Notes: a model not told the origin generated them from the letters alone. A stretch of DNA of 5,241 nt from Candidatus Zixiibacteriota bacterium (GCA_023700785.1 JAMPYH010000204.1:1-5241), one strand, 5' to 3'. Positions 1 through 5,241 are shown, counted from the first letter of the stretch. A program made the numbers and translations.

Positions 1-40
1 ATAGATTGAAGGCATACACTAAAAGGGCTTTCCCGATTGC

Positions 41-46
41 AAGGAG
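41..46 (+). promoter_or_regulatory. Ribosome binding site of the pilin-like gene
   Basis: AAGGAG lies five bases before the ATG at 52. It is the strongest Shine-Dalgarno match in the window and decides the start: the in-frame TTG at 37 lies upstream of this site and would add five residues before the natural signal peptide. A strong site fits a structural subunit needed in excess over chaperone and usher. Confidence 0.85.
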
Positions 47-51
47 ATGAA

Positions 52-612
52 ATGAACAAGTTCCACTCACACCTTATCCGGTGCTTGGTAGCCGTAGCCG
101 TCGTGGCGATGATCGCCGCTCCGTCCGTGAGCGCGCAGGATGTCACCACCGGTTCCGCCACAGCGACCGTCCTCGCCGTGTTGACTGTCACCGCGACGCA
201 GGCTCTCAACTTTGGCAACGTGTACCAGGGTGTGCCGAAAGTACAGGACGAGACGTCCGACGCCAACTCCGGTATCTACACGATCACCGGCCAGGCCAGC
301 GCCGGGATCTCGTGCTATTTCCAGCTTCCGGACTACGTGTCGCTCGCCAACGGGACCGACCGCATGCCGATCACGTTCAGCTCGACCGACGCGACATTCT
401 CAGTCCTGGCCGCCGCGGCGCCGTCCACTCCGTCGGCTCCGGGTCTGGGCGCTACCTCTAACACCAATCCGCGTAACCTGACCGGTACCGCCATCGGCGC
501 CGCCGGAACGTCGCAGATCTTTCTGGGTGGAAGAGTCGTTCCGACCATCAACCAGGCTGCCGGCGCGTATTCCGCGGATATCGTGTTGACCGTTGCTTAC
601 ACCGGCGCGTGA
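52..612 (+). CDS. DUF4402-type secreted pilin-like subunit
   Basis: This encodes a 186-residue protein, probably the structural subunit of a chaperone-usher fibre. Residues 1-28 form a clear Sec signal peptide: a short basic and histidine-containing start, a hydrophobic Val/Ala core, and an SVSA end with cleavage expected before Gln29. The mature protein begins with an alternating Thr/Ala/Val strand (TATVLAVLTVTATQALNFGNV region, residues about 36-57) typical of DUF4402 and a plausible donor strand. The C-terminus has the subunit 'beta-zipper' pattern: a Gly, then alternating hydrophobics, then Tyr 12 residues later (GAYSADIVLTVAY), followed by three extra residues TGA. Cys88 is the only mature cysteine, so the subunit has no internal disulfide. 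Family assignment rests on motif recognition; the fibre role follows from the chaperone and usher genes downstream. DUF4402 proteins are also found outside fibres, so a non-fimbrial surface role is possible. The start at 52 was chosen for the AAGGAG site before it. Confidence 0.85.
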   Translation: MNKFHSHLIRCLVAVAVVAMIAAPSVSAQDVTTGSATATVLAVLTVTATQALNFGNVYQGVPKVQDETSDANSGIYTITGQASAGISCYFQLPDYVSLANGTDRMPITFSSTDATFSVLAAAAPSTPSAPGLGATSNTNPRNLTGTAIGAAGTSQIFLGGRVVPTINQAAGAYSADIVLTVAYTGA

Positions 613-627
613 TCCGGTAACATGAAT

Positions 628-654
628 GCGGCCCCGACGATGGATTGTCGGCGC
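628..654 (+). promoter_or_regulatory. Hairpin between pilin and chaperone genes
   Basis: A 7-bp stem (634-640 with 645-651, including one G-U pair) closes on the tetraloop TGGA. Outside it, GCG at 628-630 pairs with CGC at 652-654 across a three-base bulge. No T-run follows, so it does not look like a full intrinsic terminator. It lies 15 bases after the pilin stop. In fimbrial operons such structures often protect the pilin part of a processed transcript or attenuate downstream expression; that role here is inference. Confidence 0.5.
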
Positions 655-694
655 TTCAGTGTGACGATTGATCGCTTAACATAGGATGGTTGAT

Positions 695-1555
695 ATGGCA
701 AAGACAGATAAGACCCCATCGTCCGAAGCTCATTCGGGATGGGGTTTGTTATGGGTGCTGATCTTCTTCCTCGCCTTCTCGGGGAATCTGATCGCCGGCG
801 TGCTGGTCGCACCGACTGTGGTCTTCATCTCCGACAAAAACCGTACGTCCCGACTTGAAGTCAACAACCCCGGTACGACTCCGCAGGAAGTGACTGTCTC
901 TTTCGCGTACGGACTGCCGGTGTCGGATAGCTTCGGCAATGTAAGCGTGGTGTTGCAGGACTCTAACATCACCGACCCGCGCTCCGCGGTCGATTGGGTA
1001 AAAGCGTTTCCGCGCCAGATCGTGATCCCGCCGAACGGCACCCAGGTGATACGTTTTCTGGCGTCCCCCCCCAAGGATCTCCCCGCGGCCGAGTACTGGG
1101 CGCGAATCGTTGTCCGCTCCAAGGAAGGAGAGACCACTATCCCGACATCGACCGAGGAAGGCGCCATTACCACCAAGCTCAACATGATCATGCAGACCGC
1201 TATCATGCTCAAGTATCGCACCGGCGAACTGTCAACCGAAGTCGCGCTGACCAAAGCTGAGGCGCAGCAGACTGATTCATCGGTCTATGTCATGGTCGAT
1301 TTGCAGAACAAAGGGAACGCGTCGTACGTCGGCGTGCTAACCGCCCGTTTGCTGGACGAGAACAAGAATGAGATCGCGCGACAGCAGACTGATGTCGCGG
1401 TCTATCGCGAGTTAAAGCGGAAGATAGAGTTCCCGACCAAAACGGCCGGCCACTACAAGATAGAGGTGGCGGTATCAACAGAAGGACGTACCGACATCGC
1501 GCCGGATGACATCATCCCCGGCAATAAGGTCTTCTCAACGGTGGACGTGCAGTAA
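695..1555 (+). CDS. PapD-like periplasmic fimbrial chaperone
   Basis: This encodes a 286-residue periplasmic chaperone that would bind exported pilin subunits, complete their fold by donor-strand complementation, and hand them to the usher encoded next. After a polar 14-residue start, a hydrophobic segment (about residues 15-38) is the signal sequence or an uncleaved anchor. Domain 1 (about 38-178) is an immunoglobulin-like fold: APTVVFISDKNRTSRLEVNNPG, then a PRQIVIPPNGTQVIRFLASPP strand pair like the family's 'P....L.PG..Q.VR' motif, then AEYWARIVVRS. The G1 donor strand is NMIMQTAIMLKYR (163-175), which aligns by eye with the PapD 'LQTxIKLFYRP' segment. Domain 2 (about 180-286) is a second beta-sandwich, with VMVDLQNKGNASYVGVLTARL. 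By that alignment the PapD Lys112 position is Met171 and no Arg8 equivalent is obvious, so this is a divergent branch. I chose ATG 695 because AGGA at 683-686 lies eight bases upstream; ATG 686 in the same frame has no usable site and adds only three residues. Confidence 0.85.
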   Translation: MAKTDKTPSSEAHSGWGLLWVLIFFLAFSGNLIAGVLVAPTVVFISDKNRTSRLEVNNPGTTPQEVTVSFAYGLPVSDSFGNVSVVLQDSNITDPRSAVDWVKAFPRQIVIPPNGTQVIRFLASPPKDLPAAEYWARIVVRSKEGETTIPTSTEEGAITTKLNMIMQTAIMLKYRTGELSTEVALTKAEAQQTDSSVYVMVDLQNKGNASYVGVLTARLLDENKNEIARQQTDVAVYRELKRKIEFPTKTAGHYKIEVAVSTEGRTDIAPDDIIPGNKVFSTVDVQ

Positions 1556-1597
1556 ATAACACAAGAATGCCGGAAATGGTACCGGCCAGAGATTGGA

Positions 1598-1620
1598 CCA
1601 GGGGCTGACACCCCAGGGGC
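1598..1620 (+). repeat. CCAGGGGC direct repeat over the usher ribosome-binding region
   Basis: The octamer CCAGGGGC occurs at 1598-1605 and again at 1613-1620, fifteen bases apart. The second copy supplies purine-rich sequence just before the usher start. GGGG at 1601-1604 can pair with CCCC at 1611-1614 around a six-base loop, forming a small hairpin immediately upstream of the start. The repeat is plain in the sequence; any effect on translation is inference. A further GCCGG/CCGGC inverted pair (1569-1573 with 1582-1586) lies in the same 74-base gap. Confidence 0.4.
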
Positions 1621-1629
1621 AGGATGCCC

Positions 1630-4185
1630 ATGAAAAAACAGTTCTCTCATTATATGGCGATGGTCATATCCATCGCGGTGCTCTTCTTCCCCGCGGTGGC
1701 CATTGGCCAAAGCGGCTACGAAGAGATCACGATCAGCTTCGAGGTACCTCGCATGCTGACCGCGGATATGTTTGTGCGCTATGACGGCAAGACACTCTAT
1801 CTCCCGACTTCAGAAGTTTTCAATCTCCTTGACATGAGTATCAGCCTCAACGCAGACCGGACCCGGTTTCAGGGATTTATCTTCCATAAGAATCACCAAT
1901 TTGAACTTCGCCCGATCGAAGGCACGGCCACGGTCAACAAAGCGGCATTCACGCTGGCCAGGTCGGAGTATTACTTTGATAACGGCGAGCTGTTCCTGCG
2001 CATCGATCAGTTCAAGCGGCTCTTTGGTCTGGATCTGACATTTGACTTTTCCATGCTCCGCGTCCTCCTCCCGCTGAATGAGGAGTTCCCTGCCTGGCAA
2101 AAACTGAAACGGAAACAGGCGCGCGAAAAATTACAGAAGCAAACCGCCGCGCTAAAAGATATCCGGGCCGTTCCGCGGCATCGTGAACTCTTCTCCGGCG
2201 GTGTCGCCGACTGGACGCTTTCGTCCAATCCGATCGGCGGCGGCGGACATTATCTTGATCTGGCGCTCGGGTCAATGGTGCTGGGTGGAGACCTCACTCT
2301 TTCCGGGACCGGTAATACCGCGTCCGGATTCCAGTCGGATCAATTTCATTATCGCTGGCATTACGCGTTCAACGAGAATCCGTTTGTCAGTCAGGCCGAA
2401 CTTGGTTCGGTCAACTCGGGAGGTCCGTTATCCCGCTCCTTGACCGGAACAGTGATCACCAATCGTCCTCAAAATCAGCGCCAGTATTTCCAGACGATCG
2501 ATCTCGACGGACAGCTCGAACCGGGTTGGGAGGTCGAGTTGTATGTCGACGGCCGGTTGATGGATTTCGCCGAAGCTGACCAGTCCGGCCGCTACCGGTT
2601 CAATGTTGATGTCGTGTATGGGTCATCTGACATAACCCTAAAAATGTACGGCCCCAACGGCGAGATCAGGACCGAGGAACGGCATGTACGGGTTCCGTAC
2701 ACGCTGGTCCCGAAAGGAAGTTTTGAATATACGGTCGCGGGCGGCCTGGAAGATATTTCGGATTCGACGCGGTATTACGCGCAGTCGCTGGCCTATTATG
2801 GGATGCTGAGCTCTGTCACTGTTGGTGTCGGCTCGGATATCCCGATCGGATCGGAATCCGAAGAGGCGCCGCTGGTATCGGCCGAGGCGACCGTGCAAGT
2901 CGCGGGGAACATCATCGCCAACGCCTCATTCGCGCCGCAATATCAGATGCAGATTGGCGCGAACTACGCCATGCCGGGTTTCATCAGCGCCGATATCGCC
3001 TATACCAAGTATTACGCGAATTCGTTCAGGAATCCCGCGAACCAGTTGCAGGGGCTTTCCGGTTCGGTCTCAATGCCGATCAAAGTCGGCCAGCGATATT
3101 TGGGCCTGCGCTACAACGCGTCCTACGACCAATTTAATGGCTTTAAGTCACTCTCCATGAACTATGGCCTCACCGGCTCGCTCTGGCGGTTCTTTGGCAA
3201 TTACCTGGGGCGATATAAACGTTCACTCTATCCGTCCCGCTCGACTCATTCGATCGCGAGTCAGCTCATGGTCTCGACTGACTTGTTCAGCTGGCTCCGC
3301 CCGCAGGCGCGCCTGGACTATGACCATGAAGCCAGCGAGATCTCGCGGTACGGTATCTACCTCACGCGGCGGATATTCAAGACCGGTCAGATAAGCCTGT
3401 CATACGAGCGAAGCCCGCTCTATGGCTCTGACATGGTGATGCTCAATATCAATTTCTTTAACTCCATCGCGAATTTCAGCACGCGCGCGGCATACTCCGG
3501 CGACCGCTATTCCATGAACCAGATGCAGCGAGGCTCGGTCCGGTACGACCGCGCCGCGGGGAAGATCCGTTTTGATCGCCGCAATGGTATCGGATACGGC
3601 TCCGCCGTGGTCCGCCCGTTCCTGGATCTGAATAATGACGGTTTGCCCAGCGCGGGTGAAGAGTACCTTCCCGGACTGAAGGCCAAGATCCTCGGAGTCG
3701 GCGGACGTCCGGTCGGTCGTGGCAAGCTCTATTACTATGATGGTCTTCGACCGTACGATTCATATACGATCTCTGTCGATGCCACCAGCCTTGACAATCC
3801 TCTGCTAAAACCGGCGTTTGAAAACTACAAAGTGTCGGTCAATCCAAATGTGGTGACATCAGTTGACGTACCGGTGGTGATGGCCGCGGATATCAGCGGC
3901 GTGATAGAACGAGAAACGTCGTTCGGCAAAGTCGGCATCGGCGGGATCAAATTGAAAGTACTGAATATCAGCAAGGATATCGTAACCGAGATTGTCTCAT
4001 TCAGCAACGGTCAGTTCTATTTCCTTGGCTTGATCCCCGGCACCTATCGTGCGTATCTCGACCCGGAACAGCTCGAACGTTACGGCTACCAGGCGGAACC
4101 ACCATCCCTGAATTTTGAGGTCTTACCGTCCGAAGCGGGATCATCGGTCGAAAATATCAATTTCGTTCTGGTGCCGAAAAAATAG
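1630..4185 (+). CDS. Divergent outer-membrane fimbrial usher
   Basis: This encodes an 851-residue usher, close to the usual 800-850 of the family, which would form the outer-membrane pore that receives chaperone-subunit complexes and assembles and secretes the fibre. Residues 1-26 are a signal peptide (MKKQ start, cleavage near AIG-QS). Residues about 27-145 form an unusual N-terminal region with two similar strands, KTLYLPTSEVFNLLDM and GELFLRIDQFKRLFGL, then a Lys/Arg/Gln-rich helix (about 152-178). The pore begins near 195 (LFSGGVADWTLSSN). Residues about 288-350 (WEVELYVDGRL, SGRYRFNVDVVYGSSDITLKMYGPNGE) match the usher plug-like beta-sandwich and its 'YGPNGE' signature. Aromatic-rich alternating strands continue to about 655. 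The C-terminal 190 residues hold FLDLNNDGLPSAGEEYLPGL (from about 662), like an SdrD B or prealbumin-like domain, and a second beta-sandwich with NGQFYFLGLIPGTYRAYLDP (about 792-811), in the place of the two usher C-terminal domains. The protein has no cysteine, unlike PapC-type ushers. ATG 1630 is preferred over in-frame ATG 1624 because AGGA (1621-1624) is correctly spaced and it gives a canonical MKK signal start. Confidence 0.85.
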   Translation: MKKQFSHYMAMVISIAVLFFPAVAIGQSGYEEITISFEVPRMLTADMFVRYDGKTLYLPTSEVFNLLDMSISLNADRTRFQGFIFHKNHQFELRPIEGTATVNKAAFTLARSEYYFDNGELFLRIDQFKRLFGLDLTFDFSMLRVLLPLNEEFPAWQKLKRKQAREKLQKQTAALKDIRAVPRHRELFSGGVADWTLSSNPIGGGGHYLDLALGSMVLGGDLTLSGTGNTASGFQSDQFHYRWHYAFNENPFVSQAELGSVNSGGPLSRSLTGTVITNRPQNQRQYFQTIDLDGQLEPGWEVELYVDGRLMDFAEADQSGRYRFNVDVVYGSSDITLKMYGPNGEIRTEERHVRVPYTLVPKGSFEYTVAGGLEDISDSTRYYAQSLAYYGMLSSVTVGVGSDIPIGSESEEAPLVSAEATVQVAGNIIANASFAPQYQMQIGANYAMPGFISADIAYTKYYANSFRNPANQLQGLSGSVSMPIKVGQRYLGLRYNASYDQFNGFKSLSMNYGLTGSLWRFFGNYLGRYKRSLYPSRSTHSIASQLMVSTDLFSWLRPQARLDYDHEASEISRYGIYLTRRIFKTGQISLSYERSPLYGSDMVMLNINFFNSIANFSTRAAYSGDRYSMNQMQRGSVRYDRAAGKIRFDRRNGIGYGSAVVRPFLDLNNDGLPSAGEEYLPGLKAKILGVGGRPVGRGKLYYYDGLRPYDSYTISVDATSLDNPLLKPAFENYKVSVNPNVVTSVDVPVVMAADISGVIERETSFGKVGIGGIKLKVLNISKDIVTEIVSFSNGQFYFLGLIPGTYRAYLDPEQLERYGYQAEPPSLNFEVLPSEAGSSVENINFVLVPKK

Positions 4186-4216
4186 TTCCTCTACGCCATA
4201 GCATCCGCCAGAAGAG

Positions 4217-4245
4217 ACCGGCTGTCTTGCGACAGCCGGTTTTGT
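4217..4245 (+). terminator. Rho-independent terminator of the fimbrial operon
   Basis: A perfect 10-bp stem (ACCGGCTGTC at 4217-4226 with GACAGCCGGT at 4231-4240) encloses a TTGC loop and runs into TTTTGT. It begins 31 bases after the usher stop, where the operon should end. On the other strand the stem is followed by TCTCTTC, only partly T-rich, so it may also stop the convergent gene ending at 4270, less efficiently. Confidence 0.9.
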
Positions 4246-4269
4246 ATGTACGTCAGGTAATTGCCCCGA

Positions 4270-4710
4270 TTACGGACAGGGCGGAAGTGCCGGAGGCGGA
4301 GTCGTGGTCAGGTACGCGATCAACAGCGAGAGATCGGATATACCCGGCGTCTTGGAGAATGAATCATTGACGTTGCCGGTCAGGCCGGAACAACAGCCGA
4401 CATCGCAGACATCGCCAACACCGTCGGAATCACCATCTGTCTGCGAACTGTTGGAGATCGTTGGACAGTTGTCACAGGCATCTTCGTCGCCGTCGCTATC
4501 CACTTGCGCGGGATTGAACACAAACGGACAGTTATCCATCGGGTCCGGAATACCGTCTCCATCCGGGTCAGGCGCGCAGGAAGCAGCTACTTCAAAGTAA
4601 ATGTCCAGATCGATCCCGTTGCGGGCATCGTTCCAGATATATCCCGGACCACTTAACATGTTGTGATCCGAGCCGAGATAATCCCCCCCATAAATTGGAG
4701 CGGGTGGCAT
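4270..4710 (-). CDS. TSP3-repeat and dockerin-like C-terminal fragment
   Basis: This is the last open segment of the disrupted gene, 146 residues from ATG 4710. The frame is open up to the TGA at 4767, and the translation between (PDCPASTIPPIPPVSTFP) continues naturally from the segment upstream, so the Met is probably internal. Residues 1-41 complete a BNR-like blade (GGDYLGSDHN, WNDARNGIDLDIYFE). Residues 48-103 are thrombospondin type-3 calcium-binding repeats with the DGDGIPDPMDNCP and DGDSDGVGDVCD signatures and cysteines spaced as in that family. Residues 106-136 are a dockerin-like half (CCSGLTGNVN...ISDLSLLIAYL), followed by a Pro-rich end, PPPALPPCP. Such tails are thought to mediate attachment or calcium-dependent stability outside the cell. 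It ends at TAA 4270-4272, convergent with the fimbrial operon. It could be translated alone but would have no export signal. Confidence 0.6.
   Translation of the reverse strand: MPPAPIYGGDYLGSDHNMLSGPGYIWNDARNGIDLDIYFEVAASCAPDPDGDGIPDPMDNCPFVFNPAQVDSDGDEDACDNCPTISNSSQTDGDSDGVGDVCDVGCCSGLTGNVNDSFSKTPGISDLSLLIAYLTTTPPPALPPCP
4402..4569 (-). repeat. Thrombospondin type-3 calcium-binding repeats
   Basis: This 56-residue Asp/Cys-rich stretch reads DPDGDGIPDPMDNCP, then a loop ending NPAQ, then DSDGDEDACDNCP, then DGDSDGVGDVCD. It fits tandem TSP3 repeats, where spaced aspartates bind calcium and cysteines pair between repeats. The central unit (4471-4500) is two residues shorter than the usual DSDGDGxGDxCD form. 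Confidence 0.8.
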
Positions 4711-4764
4711 CGGGAATGTCGAGACGGGAGGAATTGGCGGAATGGTCGAAGCCGGGCAGTCCGG

Positions 4765-5169
4765 TCAGGTCACGCCGCAGTCAGGAGAGCTTGCCACCCT
4801 GGTCTGGTGCATGATGTTGGCTGGATCCATGCGGCGATCATTGAACGTGATCTCGATCAGACCGGTGACCGGGTCAACCGCCATGTGCGGAGACCATTGA
4901 TCAAGTCCATTGCCGGTCGCATCCGGATTGACACGCGCGGGCGGCGTCCAGATTCCGGCCGCGCCGGTGGGACTCGACGAGAAAAAGATGTCCAGATCGC
5001 CCGCGACCATCGTGGTCCAGGCGGCAAAGACCATTCCGGCACATGGGCCGGTGCCGGTGGCAATAGTCACATTGGTCGCGCATTTGATTCCGCCGGCTAT
5101 GACCGGTGGAACCGGGGCGATCGGCGAGATCGGCCATGATATTCGGGAGCGCGAACACCACGGCAGCAA
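4765..5169 (-). CDS. BNR-like blade fragment (middle segment of the disrupted gene)
   Basis: This is the open segment that carries the beta-propeller-like sequence. Its plausible protein sequence begins only near 5115 (PVPPVIAGGIKCATNV); the Met at 5169 lies opposite the signal-peptide frame and is probably not a real start. Visible features are FAAWTTMVAGDLDIFFSSSP, resembling the 'VAWTD...GDLDIFFSRS' strands of BNR-type secreted proteins; a degenerate Asp-box (SSSPTGAAGIWTPP); PARVNPD; and MAVDPVTGLIEITFNDRRMDP. It stops at TGA 4765-4767 directly after SPDCGVT, one residue short of completing a second Asp-box. As a separate protein it would lack a signal peptide, so I read it as part of the larger broken gene. 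No enzyme activity can be assigned. Confidence 0.4.
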   Translation of the reverse strand: MLPWCSRSRISWPISPIAPVPPVIAGGIKCATNVTIATGTGPCAGMVFAAWTTMVAGDLDIFFSSSPTGAAGIWTPPARVNPDATGNGLDQWSPHMAVDPVTGLIEITFNDRRMDPANIMHQTRVASSPDCGVT

Positions 5170-5239
5170 TGCAGAGGATTATCCCCGCCGCGATCCCGTA
5201 CCTGCGCCGTGAACGTGACCTTCGAGAAATCGATACCAT
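5126..5239 (-). other. Signal peptide segment of the disrupted gene
   Basis: Residues 1-38 from ATG 5239 read MVSISRRSRSRRRYGIAAG and then a hydrophobic run ending FALPNIMADL. Seven arginines precede about 17 apolar residues, a normal Sec signal layout with an extended basic region. After about residue 45 this frame turns into Arg/His/Cys-rich, low-plausibility sequence (QMRDQCDYCHRHRPMC), which is how the frame change was recognised. Only two bases (GG) precede the ATG, so its ribosome binding site cannot be judged. Confidence 0.5.
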
Positions 5240-5241
5240 CC

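Larger units (their letters stand above)
4270..5239 (-). pseudogene. Disrupted secreted BNR-like/TSP3/dockerin-like protein
   Basis: Three open segments on this strand read as one secreted protein once a frame change and one stop are bridged. Reading starts at ATG 5239-5237: an Arg-rich stretch (RRSRSRRR) and a hydrophobic core (GIAAGIILCIAAVVFALP) form a signal peptide or anchor. Near 5100-5125 the sensible frame moves by +1. One simple fix is losing one base from the GGGG run at 5114-5117, which would give ...LADRPVPPVIAGG. The second segment has BNR/sialidase-like blade features (WTTMVAGDLDIFFSSS, PARVN, HMAVDPVTGLIEITFNDRR). It ends at an in-frame TGA (4765-4767) where the Asp-box SPDCGVT-W expects Trp. 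The third segment continues with GGDYLGSDHN and WNDARNGIDLDIYFE, TSP3 repeats and a dockerin-like end. Only about two blades are present, far short of a complete propeller, so an out-of-frame internal deletion is possible. Sequencing error is the main alternative. The gene may start beyond the window edge, which lies two bases upstream. Confidence 0.65.

Noticed and set aside
15..20. TACACT as a -10 promoter element before the pilin gene
   Set aside because: It matches TATAAT at four of six positions, but any -35 box would fall outside the window, and such matches are common by chance.
610..684. Read-through of the pilin TGA, extending the protein to TAG at 682
   Set aside because: The 24 added codons cover the hairpin and show no domain character, and the protein already ends at the expected beta-zipper strand, so TGA is the true stop.
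730..1254. Minus-strand open frame of 174 residues across the chaperone gene
   Set aside because: It is antisense to a well-supported gene and shows no domain motif or ribosome binding site; it arises from the codon usage of the chaperone.
4186..4269. Possible small gene between the usher and the convergent gene
   Set aside because: The 84 bases are accounted for by the terminator hairpin and short flanks, and no start with a ribosome binding site is seen.
4304..4600. Plus-strand open frame of 98 residues opposite the TSP3 region
   Set aside because: Its Ser/Pro-rich translation is the antisense reading of the Asp-rich repeats, which are clearly the coding strand.
4663..5139. Plus-strand open frame of 158 residues opposite the broken gene
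   Set aside because: The product is dominated by Arg, Gly, Asp and His with no fold-like pattern, while the minus strand carries recognisable BNR-like and TSP3 motifs.

Overview
The window suggests a Gram-negative bacterium with moderately high GC. It carries secreted and outer-membrane proteins, among them a secreted protein ending in thrombospondin type-3 calcium repeats and a CC...GNVN...ISDLSLLIAYL dockerin-like tail. From memory, that tail is typical of candidate phylum Zixibacteria and related FCB-group bacteria. This assignment is inferred from protein style only, because no marker gene is present.

Positions 1-4250 (+ strand) hold a compact chaperone-usher type fimbrial or surface-fibre operon in the order pilin, chaperone, usher. 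A DUF4402 pilin-like subunit (52-612) is followed after 82 bases, including a strong hairpin, by a PapD-like periplasmic chaperone (695-1555). After another 74 bases comes an 851-residue outer-membrane usher (1630-4185). A 10-bp hairpin with a T-run (about 4217-4245) closes the operon. The inferred pathway is Sec export of the subunit, capping by the chaperone, and delivery to the usher, which polymerises and secretes it as a fibre. No tip adhesin or second subunit is visible. All three proteins differ from the proteobacterial textbook system: the Arg8/Lys112 pair of PapD is not evident in the chaperone, and the usher has an unusual N-terminal region, a C-terminal module resembling an SdrD B repeat, and no cysteine.

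Positions 4270-5239 (- strand, convergent with the operon) hold a broken gene for a secreted protein: signal peptide, remnants of a BNR/Asp-box beta-propeller, thrombospondin type-3 repeats and a dockerin-like tail. Reading it as one protein requires a frame change near 5100-5125 and passage through an in-frame TGA at 4765-4767. That TGA sits exactly where an Asp-box motif expects its tryptophan. TGA is evidently a stop in this genome, so this looks like a decaying, internally deleted paralogue or a stretch of assembly error near a contig end.

I saw no tRNA, rRNA, CRISPR, insertion sequence or attachment site.
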